Assembly: GCA_905397405.1 (NCBI GenBank)
Contig: CAJPVJ010000069.1
Span: forward strand, 1 to 48,074
Reading direction: 5' to 3'
DNA from: Oppiella nova
Taxonomy: Eukaryota > Arthropoda > Arachnida > Sarcoptiformes > Oppiidae
Length of the DNA: 48,074 nt
Below the pieces are notes generated by a model. The model did not search any database and had not been told where the DNA came from. It saw only the letters and a program-made list of their open reading frames with translations. Positions 34,049 through 44,360 of the stretch are shown here, piece by piece; the stretch's first letter is position 1; each line of letters opens with the position of its first letter. The position numbers and the translations under genes were made by a program.

Positions 34049-34927
34049 ATGTTCGAATTCTGGATCTGGTCAACTTGGCTAACAAAAATTACCTTATATC
34101 TCAGTACTGCTTTTATGATTGGTGGTGCTTTTTGTTATTTTTTACTTTGGCGTTATACCAGCATAAAAGTGACACTACTCAAGTATATGCATTTAGGTGC
34201 GACATTAGGTCTGGTTGGAAGTACTTTAGGCTTTTTTATTTTGGTAGGTAGCTTTGCCAACGCGGGGCTTTCTGGCATTTTTGATCAAACCTATCTCAAT
34301 ATTCTTTTAAATACAGACACTGGGCAAATACACATTGTCAGAATTATCAGTTTTGCCTTAATTTTTCTGCTTTTAACGATCAAATTGGGCAAAAAAACTA
34401 CCCATATTGCCACTTTTGAAAAAATACTATTTGCGGTATTGCTTATCCCTATTCTTTATAGCTATTCCCAAATCGGGCATGTCACCAACTTACCATTTTT
34501 TGCTCAAATTCTACTCAGCATTCATGTGTTTTTCATGTCGTTATGGATGGGCTCACTCTATCCGTTATGGAAAATGAGCCATAAAATCAGTGGCCGATCG
34601 TTAAGAAAACTCATGGAGGCATTTGGGCGAATTGCAGCTTATGTTGTCGGAATATTAATTCTCTGTGGTATCACAATTGCATTATTTTTATTTAAAGATT
34701 TGAATACTTTAATCTATACCTCCTATGGTCATGGTTTTGTTCTTAAACTGGCATTTGTGGGGAGTATTTTATTACTTGCTGCTTTCAATAAATGGTTCCT
34801 TACTCCACGCCTTGAAGAACCTTTATTTGCACAATATTTAAGTTGCGCCATTTTATTTGAAATGTATCTGGGTTTATTGATTCTACTCACCACCAGCTAC
34901 ATCACCACAGTGGTTGGGATTGATTAA
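34049..34927 (+). CDS. copD: Copper resistance D family membrane protein CopD
   Basis: 292 residues from the ATG at 34049, eight bases after AAAGGAA; a TTG at 34016 is less likely. About eight membrane helices, with the C-terminal copper-resistance D domain (about 180-285, LRKLMEAFGRIAAYVVGIL onward). CopD proteins are thought to move copper across the inner membrane with CopC. The copC-copD gap of about 140 bases contains a dyad CGAACAAC/GTTGTTCG (33929-33965). Confidence 0.88.
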   Translation: MFEFWIWSTWLTKITLYLSTAFMIGGAFCYFLLWRYTSIKVTLLKYMHLGATLGLVGSTLGFFILVGSFANAGLSGIFDQTYLNILLNTDTGQIHIVRIISFALIFLLLTIKLGKKTTHIATFEKILFAVLLIPILYSYSQIGHVTNLPFFAQILLSIHVFFMSLWMGSLYPLWKMSHKISGRSLRKLMEAFGRIAAYVVGILILCGITIALFLFKDLNTLIYTSYGHGFVLKLAFVGSILLLAAFNKWFLTPRLEEPLFAQYLSCAILFEMYLGLLILLTTSYITTVVGID

Positions 34928-35040
34928 AAAATACGGATATGAATCATTGAATTGAGAGCATTATCTTGCGCTATAAACAAAACAATGTATTGTTCTTTCC
35001 CAGATAAAAAATGATCATGTTGAATAAATTATCTGGGTAT

Positions 35041-35094
35041 TGAAAGTCCCTTCTCCCTCTGGGAGAAGGCTAGGATGAGGGCGCTTTTATGTTG
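35041..35094. repeat. Dispersed repeat, family A, copy 1
   Basis: CCTTCTCCCTCTGGGAGAAGG (21 bases counting one more on each side than the CTTCTCCC...GGGAGAAG stem), then CTAGGATGAGGG and CTTTTAT. The second copy is at 38710-38765 with few changes. The stem-loop is perfect around CTCT. A related tail (GATGAGGGCG) is at about 30003. Confidence 0.65.
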
Positions 35095-35265
35095 ATTGAT
35101 GCTTTAAAATGATTGATAAAAGAAGCCTTATATAAGCAATAATGAACTATGATTAAAACAAAGAGTATCAGCAAAACATCGTTCAAGAAAATATATTTTT
35201 AGGGGCTGTTCATAAACTAAATTTATATTGACAACAAGGTGTTATAAAAACTTGAATTGTTTTAC

Positions 35266-35296
35266 TTGACCTTACCATTATGTCAAAGTTTAGGAT
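35266..35296 (+). promoter_or_regulatory. CueR/MerR-type promoter-operator of copA
   Basis: TTGACC (35266-35271) and TAGGAT (35291-35296) are 19 bases apart, the long spacer typical of MerR-family promoters. Inside it ACCTT and AAAGT form the outer half-sites of a dyad, close to the CueR consensus ACCTTCC-type. It lies about 35 bases before the copA start. Confidence 0.7.
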
Positions 35297-35330
35297 TTAG
35301 ATCATGGAATAAGACTTATAGGTATGACTT

Positions 35331-37814
35331 ATGGAAAATAGATCACATGATCGTGTTTCTGATTTGAAAAGCAGTTTACAAATCAAAGGTATGAGCTGTG
35401 CAAGTTGTGTTGGTCGAATAGAAACAGCGCTTAAAAAAGTCGATGGTGTAACTCAAGCATCTGTGAATTTAGCCACTGAACGTGCAGAAATTACATCTAA
35501 CACTCCCATTGACCGAGAGGCATTGATCAAAGCTGTTGAACATGCGGGATATGAAGTTGCTGATGCAGCCACTGAATTATCAATAGATGGAATGACCTGT
35601 GCCTCATGTGTCAGTCGTGTTGAAAAAGCGCTAAAAGCCGTTCCCGGTGTTAAAGAGGCAAATGTAAATCTCGCAACTGAACGCGCAACAATCACGGGCA
35701 CTGCCAATGTTGCGGCTTTAATCGCAGCGATTGATAAGGCGGGTTATGATGCCAAAGAAATTCAAACCGCTATCCCAGATCAAACAGAACACTTAGAGAA
35801 AAAAGATCAAGAACGCGCTGAACTAAAACGAGACCTTATACTTGCCACTATTTTTGCGTTACCTGTTTTTATTCTAGAAATGGGTTCGCACCTTATTCCG
35901 GGCATGCACCATCTGATTGCTCAGACCATCGGGATACAAAATAGCTGGTATTTACAGTTTATTCTGACCACACTAGTTTTGGTAATTCCGGGTCGAAGAT
36001 TCTATATCCACGGATTACCCGCTTTATTGCGTTTAGCGCCAGATATGAACTCGCTAGTTGCTGTAGGCACCTTGGCAGCTTATCTATTTTCCATCGTCGC
36101 GACATTTATACCCAGCATCTTACCTGCTGGAACAGTCAATGTTTACTATGAGGCAGCTGCGGTTATCGTTGCCTTAATTTTACTCGGTCGTTTTCTTGAG
36201 GCAAAAGCCAAAGGAAGAACCTCAGAGGCAATTCAGCGCTTAGTCAGTCTACAAGCCAAAGTGGCACATGTTTCTCGTAACAATCAAATCGTAGATATTC
36301 CAATCGATCAAGTTGTCGTAGGTGACTTTATCATTGTCAAACCGGGTGAACGTGTTCCTGTTGATGGAAAAGTCATTGAAGGCAAAAGCTTTGTAGATGA
36401 GTCAATGATTACCGGTGAACCGATCCCTGTCGAGAAAAAAATAGACAGTGAAGTGGTCGGTGGCACTATCAATCAAAATGGCACATTAAGCTTTAAAGCT
36501 GTCGCTGTAGGCGGCGAAACTATGCTTGCACAAATCATTCGTTTGGTTGAGCAGGCACAAGGCTCGAAAATGCCCATTCAAGCTGTAGTTGATAAAATCA
36601 CCTTATGGTTTGTACCAGCTGTAATGGCTGCTGCTGTACTGACTTTCTTGATTTGGTTGATTTTCGGTCCTTCCCCTGCTTTAACATTCGCATTAGTCAA
36701 TGCTGTTGCTGTGCTGATTATTGCCTGCCCTTGTGCAATGGGTTTAGCAACGCCAACCTCAATTATGGTCGGAACAGGTCGTGGTGCTGAACTCGGTGTA
36801 CTGTTCCGTAAAGGCGAAGCATTACAACTACTGAAAGATGCCAAAGTTGTTGCTGTAGATAAAACAGGTACATTAACCGAAGGCCATCCTGTACTAACAG
36901 ATTTTGAAGTCACTGAATTTTTTCAACGTGATCATGTCTTAAGTATGGTGGCAGCCGTTGAATCTCGTTCTGAGCATCCGATTGCTAAAGCCATCGTAGA
37001 TGCTGCAATCAAAGAAAATCTGACCTTACCCAAAGTGAATCAATTTGATTCTGTGACCGGTATGGGGGTCTATGCAGCTATAGATGAAAATGGAGACATT
37101 CATATTGGTGCAGATCGTTATATGCTGCAACTTAATATTGATATTTCACCTTTTGCAAGTGCAGCGCAACGTTTAGGTGACGAAGGTAAATCACCGCTTT
37201 ATGTAGCAATTAATGGCAAGTTGGCAGGGATAATTGCAGTTGCAGATCCAATTAAATCAACCACGCCAAGTGCCATTAAAGCCTTACATCAACTCGGTCT
37301 TAAAGTTGCGATGGTGACAGGTGATAACGCCCGTACAGCACAAGCCATTGCTCGCCAGCTCGGTATTGACGAAGTGATTGCGGAAGTTCTACCTGAAGGA
37401 AAAGTCAAAGCGGTACAAAGCCTAAAAGCAAAATATGGCAATATTGCATTTGTTGGTGATGGGATCAATGATGCGCCCGCTTTGGCTGAAGCCGATGTCG
37501 GTCTTGCGATTGGTACAGGTACAGATGTTGCGATTGAGTCGGCAGATGTTGTATTAATGTCAGGTAACTTGCAAGGTGTTGCCAATGCCATTGCACTATC
37601 AAAAGCCACCATCGGCAATATTCATCAGAATTTATTCTGGGCATTTGCTTACAATACCATGCTGATTCCAGTTGCGGCTGGGCTACTCTATCCTGCTTAT
37701 GGCATCCTGCTTTCACCAATATTTGCAGCAGGTGCAATGGCTTTATCCAGTGTATTCGTGTTGGCCAATGCCTTACGTTTACGTCGTTTTCAACCCGCTT
37801 CTACTTTCGAGTAG
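35331..37814 (+). CDS. copA: Copper-exporting P1B-type ATPase CopA
   Basis: 827 residues. Two N-terminal HMA metal-binding domains have Cys23/Cys26 (GMSCASC) and Cys90/Cys93 (GMTCASC). Eight membrane helices are expected. The ion-path motif CPC is in [13 protein letters not shown], phosphorylation is at DKTGT, the SEHPIAKA motif is in the nucleotide domain, and [10 protein letters not shown] is the hinge. It pumps Cu(I) out of the cytoplasm. It has a CueR-type promoter and is followed 21 bases later by the CueR-type gene. Confidence 0.96.
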   Translation: MENRSHDRVSDLKSSLQIKGMSCASCVGRIETALKKVDGVTQASVNLATERAEITSNTPIDREALIKAVEHAGYEVADAATELSIDGMTCASCVSRVEKALKAVPGVKEANVNLATERATITGTANVAALIAAIDKAGYDAKEIQTAIPDQTEHLEKKDQERAELKRDLILATIFALPVFILEMGSHLIPGMHHLIAQTIGIQNSWYLQFILTTLVLVIPGRRFYIHGLPALLRLAPDMNSLVAVGTLAAYLFSIVATFIPSILPAGTVNVYYEAAAVIVALILLGRFLEAKAKGRTSEAIQRLVSLQAKVAHVSRNNQIVDIPIDQVVVGDFIIVKPGERVPVDGKVIEGKSFVDESMITGEPIPVEKKIDSEVVGGTINQNGTLSFKAVAVGGETMLAQIIRLVEQAQGSKMPIQAVVDKITLWFVPAVMAAAVLTFLIWLIFGPSPALTFALVNAVAVLIIACPCAMGLATPTSIMVGTGRGAELGVLFRKGEALQLLKDAKVVAVDKTGTLTEGHPVLTDFEVTEFFQRDHVLSMVAAVESRSEHPIAKAIVDAAIKENLTLPKVNQFDSVTGMGVYAAIDENGDIHIGADRYMLQLNIDISPFASAAQRLGDEGKSPLYVAINGKLAGIIAVADPIKSTTPSAIKALHQLGLKVAMVTGDNARTAQAIARQLGIDEVIAEVLPEGKVKAVQSLKAKYGNIAFVGDGINDAPALAEADVGLAIGTGTDVAIESADVVLMSGNLQGVANAIALSKATIGNIHQNLFWAFAYNTMLIPVAAGLLYPAYGILLSPIFAAGAMALSSVFVLANALRLRRFQPASTFE

Positions 37815-37835
37815 AAGCTTGTAGAGAGAATCACC

Positions 37836-38300
37836 ATGAATATTGGAAAACTGTCTCAAACTGTTGGAATATCTGCCAAAATGATTCGTTATTATGAACA
37901 GATTGGTCTGATTCCAGCCGTGGGTCGAAGTAATGCAGGCTATCGCTCCTATTCTGACCAAGATGCTGAACGGCTCAAGTTTATTCGAAGTTCAAGATCA
38001 CTTGGATTTTCAGTTGCAGAGATCGCTGATCTTTTAGATTTGTGGAACAATAAAAATCGACACAGTGCAGATGTAAAGCAACTCGCACTCTCGCATATCG
38101 AAAAATTGGAAATCCGTATTACTGAACTACAGAAGATGACCAATACCTTGCAAAATTTAATCAATTGTTGTGCTGGTGATCATCGGCCGAATTGTCCAAT
38201 TCTTGAGGGTTTGCAAAAGCAAGATATTGAACTTCAAGAAAGCTACCATCAAAATGATTCTCTCTCTGTTTCACCACTTGCACAGCAAAAAGCTAAATAA
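37836..38300 (+). CDS. cueR: MerR-family copper-responsive regulator CueR
   Basis: 154 residues. The N-terminal MerR helix-turn-helix is typical (MNIGKLSQTVGISAKMIRYY), followed by the long dimer helix. The metal loop has Cys112 and Cys120, separated by seven residues and followed by PI, as in CueR for Cu(I), Ag(I) and Au(I). The C-terminal 25 residues are longer than in E. coli CueR. Cotranscribed with copA, it would control the 19-base-spaced promoter upstream. Confidence 0.93.
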   Translation: MNIGKLSQTVGISAKMIRYYEQIGLIPAVGRSNAGYRSYSDQDAERLKFIRSSRSLGFSVAEIADLLDLWNNKNRHSADVKQLALSHIEKLEIRITELQKMTNTLQNLINCCAGDHRPNCPILEGLQKQDIELQESYHQNDSLSVSPLAQQKAK

Positions 38301-38304
38301 GATT

Positions 38305-38370
38305 TAAATCCTCCCCCTTGCGAAGTAATACTTCTCACCTTTGAAAAAGGAGGGAGCTTTTCATTACTTA
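38305..38370. repeat. Dispersed repeat, family B, copy 2
   Basis: TCCTCCCCCTTGCGAAGTAA then TACTTCTCACCTTTG and AAAGGAGGGAGCTTTTC. Reverse orientation of the copy at 18110-18190. Confidence 0.65.
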
Positions 38371-38399
38371 AATGAATTGACTTTCATGCAGTTCTCTTC

Positions 38400-38610
38400 T
38401 TTTTCAGTGCAAAGGGGCTTGCACTGCCTCATATTACAGTGAAAGGTTTAATTTAACTTGCGTAGGCGATACCTTACTTTTGAAAGATCAAAAGTAACAA
38501 AAATCTTTCGTCTGGCGAGGGGTACATCCTTATACCCCCGCCAAACGGCGACATCCTTGTCGCCATGCGGTAGAAACACCGTGTAGGATTCAATGATGAA
38601 AAGGTACTTG
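38400..38610. repeat. Dispersed repeat, family C, copy 2
   Basis: Shares with 29676-29885 TTGCGTAGGCGAT, GGCGAGGGGTAC, TACCCCCGCC, AACGGCGACATCC and GTAGGATTCAA. It shares with copy 3 the phrases CACTGCC, TTGTCGCCATGCGGTAG and GATTCAATGATG. Confidence 0.7.
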
Positions 38611-38709
38611 CACAGCTTTAACTTAAATTGAGAAGTTTTAATTATTTTATGTAAGTTCTAGATCTTACATAAATCAAAAAATGATCTTAAAGCGTAAATT
38701 GTATTGATA

Positions 38710-38765
38710 TTGGAAGTTCCTTCTCCCGCTGGGAGAAGGCTAGGATGAGGGGCTTTTATATTGAA
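38710..38765. repeat. Dispersed repeat, family A, copy 2
   Basis: CTTCTCCCGCTGGGAGAAG, then GCTAGGATGAGGGGCTTTTA; second copy of the element at 35041-35094. Confidence 0.65.
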
Positions 38766-38766
38766 T

Positions 38767-38985
38767 TTTGGGTTAGCACTGCCCCATCTTACTATGAAAA
38801 GTTTAAATTTAATTTGCGTAGGCGATGCCTTAGATAAAAACCCTTCTCCTTGCGAAGTAATACTTCTCACCTTTGTCAAAGGAGGGAGCTTTCCATTACT
38901 CAAATTAATTAAGTTTCACTTAACTCCATCGCCCCAACGTCAACATCCTTGTCGCCATGCGGTAGCTACGCCCTGTGTGATTCAA
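38767..38985. repeat. Dispersed repeat, family C, copy 3, interrupted by a family B copy
   Basis: Begins with TTAGCACTGCCCCATCTTAC and TTGCGTAGGCGATGCCTTAG like the other copies, then switches at about 38836 to a family B unit (TTGCGAAGTAATACTTCTCA and onward, to about 38902), and ends with CAACATCCTTGTCGCCATGC and GATTCAATGATG. One repeat has been inserted into, or has replaced the middle of, the other. Two frames of 75-81 codons across it come from the repeats. Confidence 0.65.
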
Positions 38986-39043
38986 TGATGTAAAAAGCAA
39001 AGCGACTTAATTTATACTCCTCTATTTAAATTTTAAACCCATA

Positions 39044-39074
39044 AAAAAACTGCAATCGATTAACGATTGCAGTT
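39044..39074 (-). terminator. Intrinsic terminator of the qui genes
   Basis: On the minus strand AACTGCAATCG, loop TTAAT, CGATTGCAGTT then TTTTT. It follows the quiA stop by about 20 bases. Confidence 0.9.
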
Positions 39075-39096
39075 CCATTTTTTAAACAGTTCTAGC

Positions 39097-41520
39097 TTAT
39101 TTCAGACTATAGGCAATCACATAGTCACCATGATCAGGAGATTGTCGAGCACCGCCCGCAGTCACCATCACATATTGCTTACCTGTTTTAGGTGAAACAT
39201 AGCTGATTGGCGTTCCTTGGCTACCGACAGGTAAGCGTGATTTCCACAACTCTTTACCTGAAGATGAATCCAAGGCACGTAAGTAGTAATCTTGCGTTGC
39301 TGCAAAGAAGACTAAGCCACCTTGTGTTGCCATTGGTCCACCAATGGTAGGCATACCAATCGGTGCTTTTAATCCCATTTTTATGCCCATAGGTCCAGTG
39401 TCTTCGACTGTTCCCATCGGCACTTGCCAAGCGATCTGACGAGTTTTCATATCAATGGCAGTCATGGTGCCATAAGGCGGTTTTTGACATGGAATATTCA
39501 ACTTCGACCAGAAGCGATCTTTATTGACTTTATACGGTGTACCTTTCATCGGTACAGCGCCCATACCTGTATTGACCTTTTCACCACCATTTGCCTGAAT
39601 TGCCAAATCTTCAGGTGTTTGTTCGATCAACTGAATCCATAAACCTAAACGCATGTCGTTGACAAACATATATTGATGGCTTGGATCAAAGGCAATACTG
39701 CCCCAGTTCATGCCGCCCAAAGAGCCTGGGAAACTTAAAGATTTATCTTTACCCGGTGCAGTATATAAGCCTTCATAACGCATAGATTTAAAGCCGATAC
39801 GACACATCAGCTGGTCAAATGGTGTTGCACCCCACATATCCGATTCAGTCAAAGTTTGATTACCAATTTGTGGCATTTCAACAGAACGTGGTTGAGTTGG
39901 GCTATATTGTTCACTCGGAATATCCGCAGCTTTCACGGGCTGTTCAATTACCTTGGTTAATGGTTTACCTGTTAAGCGATCCAATACAAAGAATTGTCCA
40001 GATTTGGTTCCAATCACCACAGCAGGTTGATTCTTACCACCTTTCATTGGGAAATCAACCAAGCTTGGTTGCATCGGTAAATCAAAATCCCATAGGTCAT
40101 TATGAACAGTTTGATAGACCCATTTTTCTTTACCTGTGCTTGCATCTAAAGCCAATACGGATGAATTGTATTTATGATCCAAAGGTTGACGGTTGCCTCC
40201 CCAAACATCCACAGATGAGCTACCCATTGGTAAAAATACTGTGTTCATTTTTGGGTCATACGACATTGCTGCCCAAGAGTTTGCAGAACTGCGTTTATAG
40301 GTTTCACCTTCTTTTAACACATAGTTTGGATCAGGATTACGTGGATCAAATGCCCAGCGCAATTGACCTGTGATCACATCATAAGCACGAATCACCCCAC
40401 CCGGCATATCTGCGGCAAGGTTATCTGCAATACGACTACCCACCACAATCACTGTGCCCGCAATAGTTGGTGCAGAGGTCACTTCAAAACGTGGCGCGGT
40501 GGTTCCTTCACCCAAACCTTTGAGTAAATCAACCGTTCCATCAATACCAAAATCTTTACAACGTTCACCGGTATCAGCATTGACCGCAATTAAACGACCA
40601 TCTGGTGTGTTGGTATAAACACGGCGTAGACAAGCGGTATTATTAGCGACAGCTTGAACAGGGGTTGCACCAGCCAAAGTCGGTTGGGTTAGTGCTTGGG
40701 TTGAATCGAAGTAAGCCACACCACGACAACGTTCCCATGCATCCGATTTAGAGTTTACTTCGGCTTTCCAAAGCTGTTTACCTGAGTCAGCCTCTAAAGC
40801 AAAAATATTGTTATGTGGTGTACATAAGAAAATCTTGTTGCCCACCTGTAAAGGGGTCATTTGATCTTCTGCACCATTGCCTGAACCCGTGGTGAAATCA
40901 CCTGTACGAAAACGCCATGCTTCTTTGAGTTGATGGACATTATCACGAGTAATTTGATCAAGTGCAGCAAAGCGACTGCCGCCTGCATCCTGACCATAAT
41001 GCTGCCAGTTACTTTGTTTCAGGTCCGCTTGAACAGGGACCAATGGCAATTCCTGACCTGAAGCTGCAACCGTTGGATGTGGTTGGAACATTTGATAAAG
41101 CCCAATCAACATGCCTAAAACTGTGAGTGCACCTAAGCCAAAAGCTGGCAAGCTCGCACTCGGTTGAAACTGGTAACGACGAATCGCGGGTAAAGTAAAC
41201 ATCAATGCAGCAAATAAACCTGCTGGAAACATCAGTCTTGAAAATAAAGGCCAAAATTCCCAACCTGCATCTAGCAATGACCAAATAATTGTGCCCACAA
41301 AAACCAAACTAAATAACCAGACACCGAGCGTTTTTTTCTTAAATATAAATATCGCTGATGCCAGTGTGAATACACCAGAAATCACGAAATACCATGATCC
41401 TCCAAGTGTTACCAGCTTAGCACCACCAACGGTAAAGAATAGCCCTGTCACAAGTAAAGCCAAAGCTAATATAAAACACCATATTTTTAATACGGTATGT
41501 GTCCTTGTAGACTCAGTCAT
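39097..41520 (-). CDS. quiA: Membrane-bound PQQ quinate/shikimate dehydrogenase QuiA
   Basis: 807 residues, with GGAG eight bases before the ATG. Five membrane helices (about 10-145) are followed by the PQQ-binding eight-bladed propeller in the periplasm, with repeated W motifs such as GKQLWKAEV, GQLRWAFDP and GKEKWVYQT. The architecture is that of membrane glucose dehydrogenase; the adjacent quiB, quiC and quiX identify it as the quinate/shikimate enzyme. It passes electrons to ubiquinone. It is the last gene of the pca-qui group. A 55-base part of it (40992-41046) is repeated at the right window edge. Confidence 0.93.
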   Translation of the reverse strand: MTESTRTHTVLKIWCFILALALLVTGLFFTVGGAKLVTLGGSWYFVISGVFTLASAIFIFKKKTLGVWLFSLVFVGTIIWSLLDAGWEFWPLFSRLMFPAGLFAALMFTLPAIRRYQFQPSASLPAFGLGALTVLGMLIGLYQMFQPHPTVAASGQELPLVPVQADLKQSNWQHYGQDAGGSRFAALDQITRDNVHQLKEAWRFRTGDFTTGSGNGAEDQMTPLQVGNKIFLCTPHNNIFALEADSGKQLWKAEVNSKSDAWERCRGVAYFDSTQALTQPTLAGATPVQAVANNTACLRRVYTNTPDGRLIAVNADTGERCKDFGIDGTVDLLKGLGEGTTAPRFEVTSAPTIAGTVIVVGSRIADNLAADMPGGVIRAYDVITGQLRWAFDPRNPDPNYVLKEGETYKRSSANSWAAMSYDPKMNTVFLPMGSSSVDVWGGNRQPLDHKYNSSVLALDASTGKEKWVYQTVHNDLWDFDLPMQPSLVDFPMKGGKNQPAVVIGTKSGQFFVLDRLTGKPLTKVIEQPVKAADIPSEQYSPTQPRSVEMPQIGNQTLTESDMWGATPFDQLMCRIGFKSMRYEGLYTAPGKDKSLSFPGSLGGMNWGSIAFDPSHQYMFVNDMRLGLWIQLIEQTPEDLAIQANGGEKVNTGMGAVPMKGTPYKVNKDRFWSKLNIPCQKPPYGTMTAIDMKTRQIAWQVPMGTVEDTGPMGIKMGLKAPIGMPTIGGPMATQGGLVFFAATQDYYLRALDSSSGKELWKSRLPVGSQGTPISYVSPKTGKQYVMVTAGGARQSPDHGDYVIAYSLK

Positions 41521-41536
41521 AGGTCATACTCCTAGA

Positions 41537-42862
41537 TTAGAAATTCACACGCATGCTCAACCCAGCAACCCAAGCATCATCCACTTCTTTTACACCCGCA
41601 GGCTGATGGATATATTGTAGGTTGGGTCGTAGCATGACCGCAGGTGACCATTGGTAGGTATAGTTCAGTTCAACATTGAGCTCATCACGTTGCACTGGCA
41701 CATAATCTGTTGCGAACCTATCGTATTGGTCATAGCCACGGCTGTTGTTGGTTGCAATTTGGCGATCTTTATAACGATCATTGACCATATAATTTGCAAT
41801 ACCAAATCCGATTGAATCATTTGGGCGACTGTCAAAAGGCCCTTTGTACCAGAAAGCAAGTTGTTGGGTACTTTGTACTGCCGTGGTGGCTTTATCATTG
41901 ACCACAGCATTAAAGCTTACGAACAAACCACGTTTAGGATCTTGGCCTTTTTGGCTCAGTTGTTGTTGTGCATTGAGCCAAAAACTATGTTTGCTATCAT
42001 GCACCTTGCCTGCAATCGCAATATCATTGGCTTCTGCTGTCGAGTACAACGCACCGACTTTATACTCGCCTGCTAAACCATCAAATGCTGCTAGTTTTGG
42101 ACGCCATGCCAGTTCTACTGGAATAGTGGCGCCTTTAACATTTCGCATATCCAAGTTAAAACCATCGTTTTTGCCGGTTTTAATGTTGTCAGGATTGACT
42201 TCATAAACACCGACACCCAATGTCCACTCAGGTGCAAATTGGTATTTCACATTGGTTCCCCATAAACCTACGGGTAAGTTGTACCAAATTGAACCAATGG
42301 ATTTACCGAGTTGTCCGCCACAAAGTAATAAGTTTTGGAATTCACATTGTGAACCATTAAAGTCATCCGACATGCCCATACGACCAATCTTGAATTGAAC
42401 GGTATTGTCAGCAAAGCCTTTTTTGACCCATGCTTGGGTCAGGCGCCAGATTTTGCCTCGCCCATAAATTTCTTGTGAATTGCCCAAAGCACTGGAACGT
42501 GGGTCTTTAATGCTTTCTAAAGTTAAAGCATTACCATCACGCTTGGTGATTAAGATATTGGCTGTGGTATCTTTCCAGCCCGCGATTTTATTTAAATCAA
42601 AGTTTGCACCCAACGCCAATTGCGCTGCATTTTCAAAGCTGTTGTTGTCGTGATAGCCACCGTCTAAATTGGTTGCAGCTTGGCTCATGATAGATGCAGT
42701 AAATTTATAGCCGTCTTTTTCCAGTTGTTGGCGTTGCCCATTCCAATCGCCCAATAACCATTGACGATCTTGTGACCAAGCTTGCTCAGCAAAACTACTC
42801 TGAGCCATACACACTGCAACTGCCAAACAACTCAGTTTGATCGATAATCCATTTGAACTCAT
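41537..42862 (-). CDS. quiX: Outer-membrane porin QuiX, OprB family
   Basis: 441 residues from the ATG at 42862, nine bases after AAGG; an ATG nine bases earlier is less likely. Signal peptide ending AQSSFA. The mature protein starts with WLLGDWNGQRQQLEKDGY, typical of the carbohydrate-selective OprB porins, and ends in Phe after alternating strands (LSMRVNF), the usual outer-membrane signature. In the qui context it probably admits quinate and shikimate to the periplasm. It lies 16 bases before quiA. Confidence 0.88.
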   Translation of the reverse strand: MSSNGLSIKLSCLAVAVCMAQSSFAEQAWSQDRQWLLGDWNGQRQQLEKDGYKFTASIMSQAATNLDGGYHDNNSFENAAQLALGANFDLNKIAGWKDTTANILITKRDGNALTLESIKDPRSSALGNSQEIYGRGKIWRLTQAWVKKGFADNTVQFKIGRMGMSDDFNGSQCEFQNLLLCGGQLGKSIGSIWYNLPVGLWGTNVKYQFAPEWTLGVGVYEVNPDNIKTGKNDGFNLDMRNVKGATIPVELAWRPKLAAFDGLAGEYKVGALYSTAEANDIAIAGKVHDSKHSFWLNAQQQLSQKGQDPKRGLFVSFNAVVNDKATTAVQSTQQLAFWYKGPFDSRPNDSIGFGIANYMVNDRYKDRQIATNNSRGYDQYDRFATDYVPVQRDELNVELNYTYQWSPAVMLRPNLQYIHQPAGVKEVDDAWVAGLSMRVNF

Positions 42863-42879
42863 ATTAAGCATCCTTACTT

Positions 42880-44340
42880 TTATTTAAGTTTTACCGCTGA
42901 GCTAAGTTCAGATGTTGCACCTAGACGATCTGTGATATTTGCTGTAACAGATGCAACTTTCATTGTCGGTTTCCAAGTCACGCTTGCTGTGCCTTGGGCA
43001 TTGGTTGCAACAGTGCTTGAGCCTAAGTAAAACTCGGCTTCATTTGCGCTTGCTTGTGAGTTTCCAAAAAATTCAACTTGATAACGTTGATTTGGTTGTC
43101 CTTTTACTTCTACCGCAATTTGACCTTTTGCTAGGGTCAATTTAGGTGCTTGAATATTTTGATTTGGTTGTGGATTACAGCCTTGTTCATTGGGTTGCTG
43201 GCAGGTCTTTTGTAAGTTTGCTGGAACAATTTTTACACCATGACCACGTGAACCGACAAAGTGCGCATGTTCTAATCCCGGAATATCAAAAATGATTGCA
43301 CCTAAACGTTGATTGGGCACACAGCTTCCACCCGCTTCACAGCGTTTGATGTCTTTGCCATTATTCCAAATTTGATTTTTGGTTAATGTGATACGCGCAT
43401 TAGCATCTTTTTCTGAACGAATGGCAACACCGACTCGATTGCCATGGACTTTATTGCTGTCAAAAATATTGCCATCACCGGTGAGGTTAAAGCCGTTGGA
43501 GTTATTGGTGAGTTCGTTATAGGCAATATAATTGCGTTTGCCCCAGTTGATCTGTAAACCATCTGAATAGTTTTCAAACTTGTTGCCAATCACGGCATTG
43601 TCATTGCCCCATAGAATTTCAATGCCTTGTGATGGCTCTGGGTTTGCAGCAGTTGAAATAAAGTGGTTATTGGCAACCAAGTTAAATGCAGCACCACGGG
43701 TTAACTCAAGTCCATCACCATTGTCTTGGAAATAGTTATTTAGCACTTTGTTGTTATTGGTGGTGGTCGCAGTCGGATTCCCTTTGCCATCATCCCCTGT
43801 CAACATCACCCCTGCACCGCCATAGTTGTGCATAATACGGTTATTTTGGATCAGGTTATTGCTGGCACGGTTCATCAAGATCCCAATACAAAAACGACGA
43901 ATCTCTAGCCCTTGAATACTGACCCCGTTGATGTCACGTAACACAATACCCGGTAAAGTTGTGGTACGAACATTGGTTCCGAACTGCCCTTCAACCGCAC
44001 CCGGGCAAGCTTCAACCCCTGTACCTTTAATATAATTTGAGCCATCAATCGCGATAAACTCACCTGTTTTTGCCCACTGCGTACCGATGATTTTTACGGG
44101 CGCTTTAATTTCTGGCAGTGGGCTGTTGACCTTAATGGCATAAGGCGCTTGCCCAACCGCTTGAATCAGAATCTCACTGGCTTCACTCGGCTTGCTATTG
44201 GCTTGCTCAATCGCCCAACGCAATGAACCTTTTTCATGATCATCTTGATAACGATCCACCACATAGCTTTCCGCCATTGCCAAACCAGAAACCGCTAAGC
44301 CAAGTGCCAACGTTGTTAAACGTAATGAAATCATTTTCAT
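42880..44340 (-). CDS. quiC: Periplasmic 3-dehydroshikimate dehydratase QuiC
   Basis: 486 residues. Signal peptide ending LAMAE. The main part (about 140-330) is a right-handed parallel beta-helix, with repeated short turns rich in Asn (SNNLIQNNRIMHN, TTNNNKVLNNYF). A C-terminal beta domain follows. QuiC of Acinetobacter converts 3-dehydroshikimate to protocatechuate; this assignment rests on its place between quiX and quiB and on the beta-helix form. It is unlike the sugar-isomerase-type dehydratases of fungi. AAGGAA precedes the start. Confidence 0.82.
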   Translation of the reverse strand: MKMISLRLTTLALGLAVSGLAMAESYVVDRYQDDHEKGSLRWAIEQANSKPSEASEILIQAVGQAPYAIKVNSPLPEIKAPVKIIGTQWAKTGEFIAIDGSNYIKGTGVEACPGAVEGQFGTNVRTTTLPGIVLRDINGVSIQGLEIRRFCIGILMNRASNNLIQNNRIMHNYGGAGVMLTGDDGKGNPTATTTNNNKVLNNYFQDNGDGLELTRGAAFNLVANNHFISTAANPEPSQGIEILWGNDNAVIGNKFENYSDGLQINWGKRNYIAYNELTNNSNGFNLTGDGNIFDSNKVHGNRVGVAIRSEKDANARITLTKNQIWNNGKDIKRCEAGGSCVPNQRLGAIIFDIPGLEHAHFVGSRGHGVKIVPANLQKTCQQPNEQGCNPQPNQNIQAPKLTLAKGQIAVEVKGQPNQRYQVEFFGNSQASANEAEFYLGSSTVATNAQGTASVTWKPTMKVASVTANITDRLGATSELSSAVKLK

Positions 44341-44360
44341 GTCTAAAAATTCCTTTTAAT

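Noticed and set aside
38658-38988. Frames of 75-81 codons on both strands
   Set aside because: They consist of dispersed repeat sequence and change frame between repeat copies.
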